Shown here: positions 32,148 through 33,335 of the stretch, one piece after another | Layout: the number at the start of each line of letters is the position of its first letter | How positions within the stretch are numbered: the stretch's first letter is position 1 | Assembly (NCBI GenBank): GCA_964495805.1 | Contig: CAZBWV010000055.1 | Location: forward strand, 1 to 33,335 | DNA: 33,335 nucleotides | Direction: 5' to 3' | From: JALXCH01 sp964495805 | GTDB lineage: Bacteria > Calditrichota > Calditrichia > RBG-13-44-9 | Position numbers and translations under genes: made by a program | The notes under the pieces: generated by a model | What the model saw: the letters and a program-made list of their open reading frames with translations, nothing else | Database searches by the model: none | What the model was told of the DNA's origin: nothing

Positions 32148-33335
32148 TTAAGCCATCAATACTTTTGCTATCCGCTCCAACGCCCAATCAATATCTTCAC
32201 GGGTGATGACTAACGGTGGTGCAAACCGAATGATGTCCTCGTGTGTTTCTTTGGCCAATAACCCTTCTTTTTGTAATGCTTCACAGAATCGTCTGGCTCC
32301 ACCGGCTTCCGGTACCAGCTCCACACCAATTAATAAACCTTTACCGCGTACTTCCTTGACATACGGGCTGTCGATTTTCCGAAGACCAGCCATGAAATAT
32401 TCACCCATTTCCGCCGCACGTTCTGGCAACTTTTCCTCAATTAATACTTGTAAAGCCGCTTTCCCGATGGCGGCAGCCAAAGGATTTCCGCCAAAGGTAC
32501 TTCCATGGTCGCCGGGCTGAAATACTCCCATTACCTCTTCGGTGCTGATAAAAGCAGAAATCGGATAATAACCACCGGATAACGCCTTACCGACGATGAT
32601 CCCGTCCGGACTCACCTCTTCATGCTGAAAAGCAAACATTTTTCCAGTCCGACCCAGACCTGTCTGGATTTCGTCCACAATCAACAATACGTTGTTATCT
32701 CGACATACTTTTTCGGCTTCCTTTAAAAATCCTTTTTCCGGAACGATAATGCCACCTTCTCCCTGAATGGGTTCTACCAGAAAAGCCGCTGTATTTTCTG
32801 TAATTGCATCTTTTAGAGCATACGCATCTCCAAAGGGAATAATTTTAAACCCCGGAGTCAGCGGGCCAAATCCATCCCGATATTGTTCTTCGGTGGAAAA
32901 ACTAATGATAGTGATGGTTCTTCCGTGAAAATTGTTTGCACAAACGATGATTTCTGCCTGATCTTCGGGCACACCTTTTACCTTGTATGCCCATTTTCGC
33001 ACGGCTTTTAAAGCCGTTTCCACCGCCTCGGCACCGGAATTCATGGGTAATACTTTTGGTAAGCCGGAAATTTCACTTATAATCTGGTAAAAACTTCCCA
33101 GCTGATCGTTCCGAAATGCACGGGAAGTTAATGTTACTTTTTTTGCCTGATCTACCAGAGCTTGATAAATTTTCGGATGACAGTGTCCCTGATTTAAAGC
33201 AGAATAAGCACTGAGAAAATCCAGATATTTTTTTCCTTCAACATCCCATACCCAGATACCTTCTGCACGCTCAATTACCACATCTAACGGATGATAGTTG
33301 TGTGCACCGTAGCGATCTTCCAGAGCAATAAACTC
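32148..33335 (-). CDS. rocD: Ornithine aminotransferase, 5' partial
   Basis: The frame is open to the right edge: upstream of GTG 33281 the minus strand reads EFIALEDRYGAHNYHPLD, which is typical ornithine aminotransferase sequence, so GTG 33281 is an internal Val codon and the true start is outside. The 395 visible residues include WVWDVEGKKYLDFLSAYSAL, NQGHCHP, NSGAEAVETALK, NNFHGRT, DEIQTGLGRTGK (the Asp contacts the PLP pyridine nitrogen), and the PLP-binding Lys in IIVGKALSGG, then HGSTFGGNPLA. RocD transfers the delta-amino group of ornithine to 2-oxoglutarate, linking arginine and proline metabolism. It is convergent with the TAC operon. Confidence 0.95.
   Translation of the reverse strand, partial: EFIALEDRYGAHNYHPLDVVIERAEGIWVWDVEGKKYLDFLSAYSALNQGHCHPKIYQALVDQAKKVTLTSRAFRNDQLGSFYQIISEISGLPKVLPMNSGAEAVETALKAVRKWAYKVKGVPEDQAEIIVCANNFHGRTITIISFSTEEQYRDGFGPLTPGFKIIPFGDAYALKDAITENTAAFLVEPIQGEGGIIVPEKGFLKEAEKVCRDNNVLLIVDEIQTGLGRTGKMFAFQHEEVSPDGIIVGKALSGGYYPISAFISTEEVMGVFQPGDHGSTFGGNPLAAAIGKAALQVLIEEKLPERAAEMGEYFMAGLRKIDSPYVKEVRGKGLLIGVELVPEAGGARRFCEALQKEGLLAKETHEDIIRFAPPLVITREDIDWALERIAKVLMA

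Overview
The window looks like a chromosomal segment from a free-living bacterium of the FCB superphylum, most likely the Calditrichota/Ignavibacteria side. Evidence: a secreted beta-propeller protein ending in an NFPNPFN-type FlgD-like/T9SS-like tail, a SprE-like TPR envelope protein, and promoters resembling the Bacteroidota pattern TTG-N20-TAnnTTTG. Housekeeping genes are close to half GC by eye. The lineage call is an inference, since there is no rRNA or marker alignment.

Bases 1-10463 hold a tightly packed glycoconjugate operon on the + strand: a FemAB/GNAT-like acyltransferase (cut by the left edge), a sulfotransferase, a DegT-type PLP sugar aminotransferase, and a 2501-residue protein. 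The giant fuses three GT2 glycosyltransferase modules, two GT9-like modules, a methyltransferase half, a zinc-ribbon/methyltransferase-like module and two TPR blocks. A terminator and a short degenerate tandem repeat follow.

Bases 10730-12887 carry nrnA (DHH phosphoesterase), a MutT-type Nudix hydrolase and a B3/B4-domain protein as one operon, with a convergent GAF-GGDEF diguanylate cyclase at 12957-14060. Bases 14343-17490 hold the classical stable-RNA/replication-repair cluster: tRNA-Ala(CGC), SRP RNA (ffs), dnaX, ybaB, recR. Then come a rhomboid protease, a ClpP-fold SDH-type membrane protease, the secreted beta-propeller, a class III-like sirtuin, the TPR lipoprotein and an RlpA-like lipoprotein. 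Next are trxA, engB, serA, pdxS-pdxT and a pseudo-receiver/DUF4388-like protein.

The most interesting block is 30811-32044: a strikingly AT-rich, three-gene, overlapping operon that reads as a tripartite toxin-antitoxin-chaperone (TAC) system. It encodes a RelE/HigB-like toxin, an XRE-HTH antitoxin with a C-terminal extension, and a SecB-like chaperone. A perfect palindrome overlaps its promoter -10. The composition suggests horizontal transfer. The window closes with rocD (ornithine aminotransferase) on the minus strand, cut by the right edge.

A second general result is a recurrent promoter architecture, TTGnnn-N17/18-TAnnTTTG, found upstream of at least six transcription units (tRNA/ffs, sir2, trxA, serA, pdxST, TAC).
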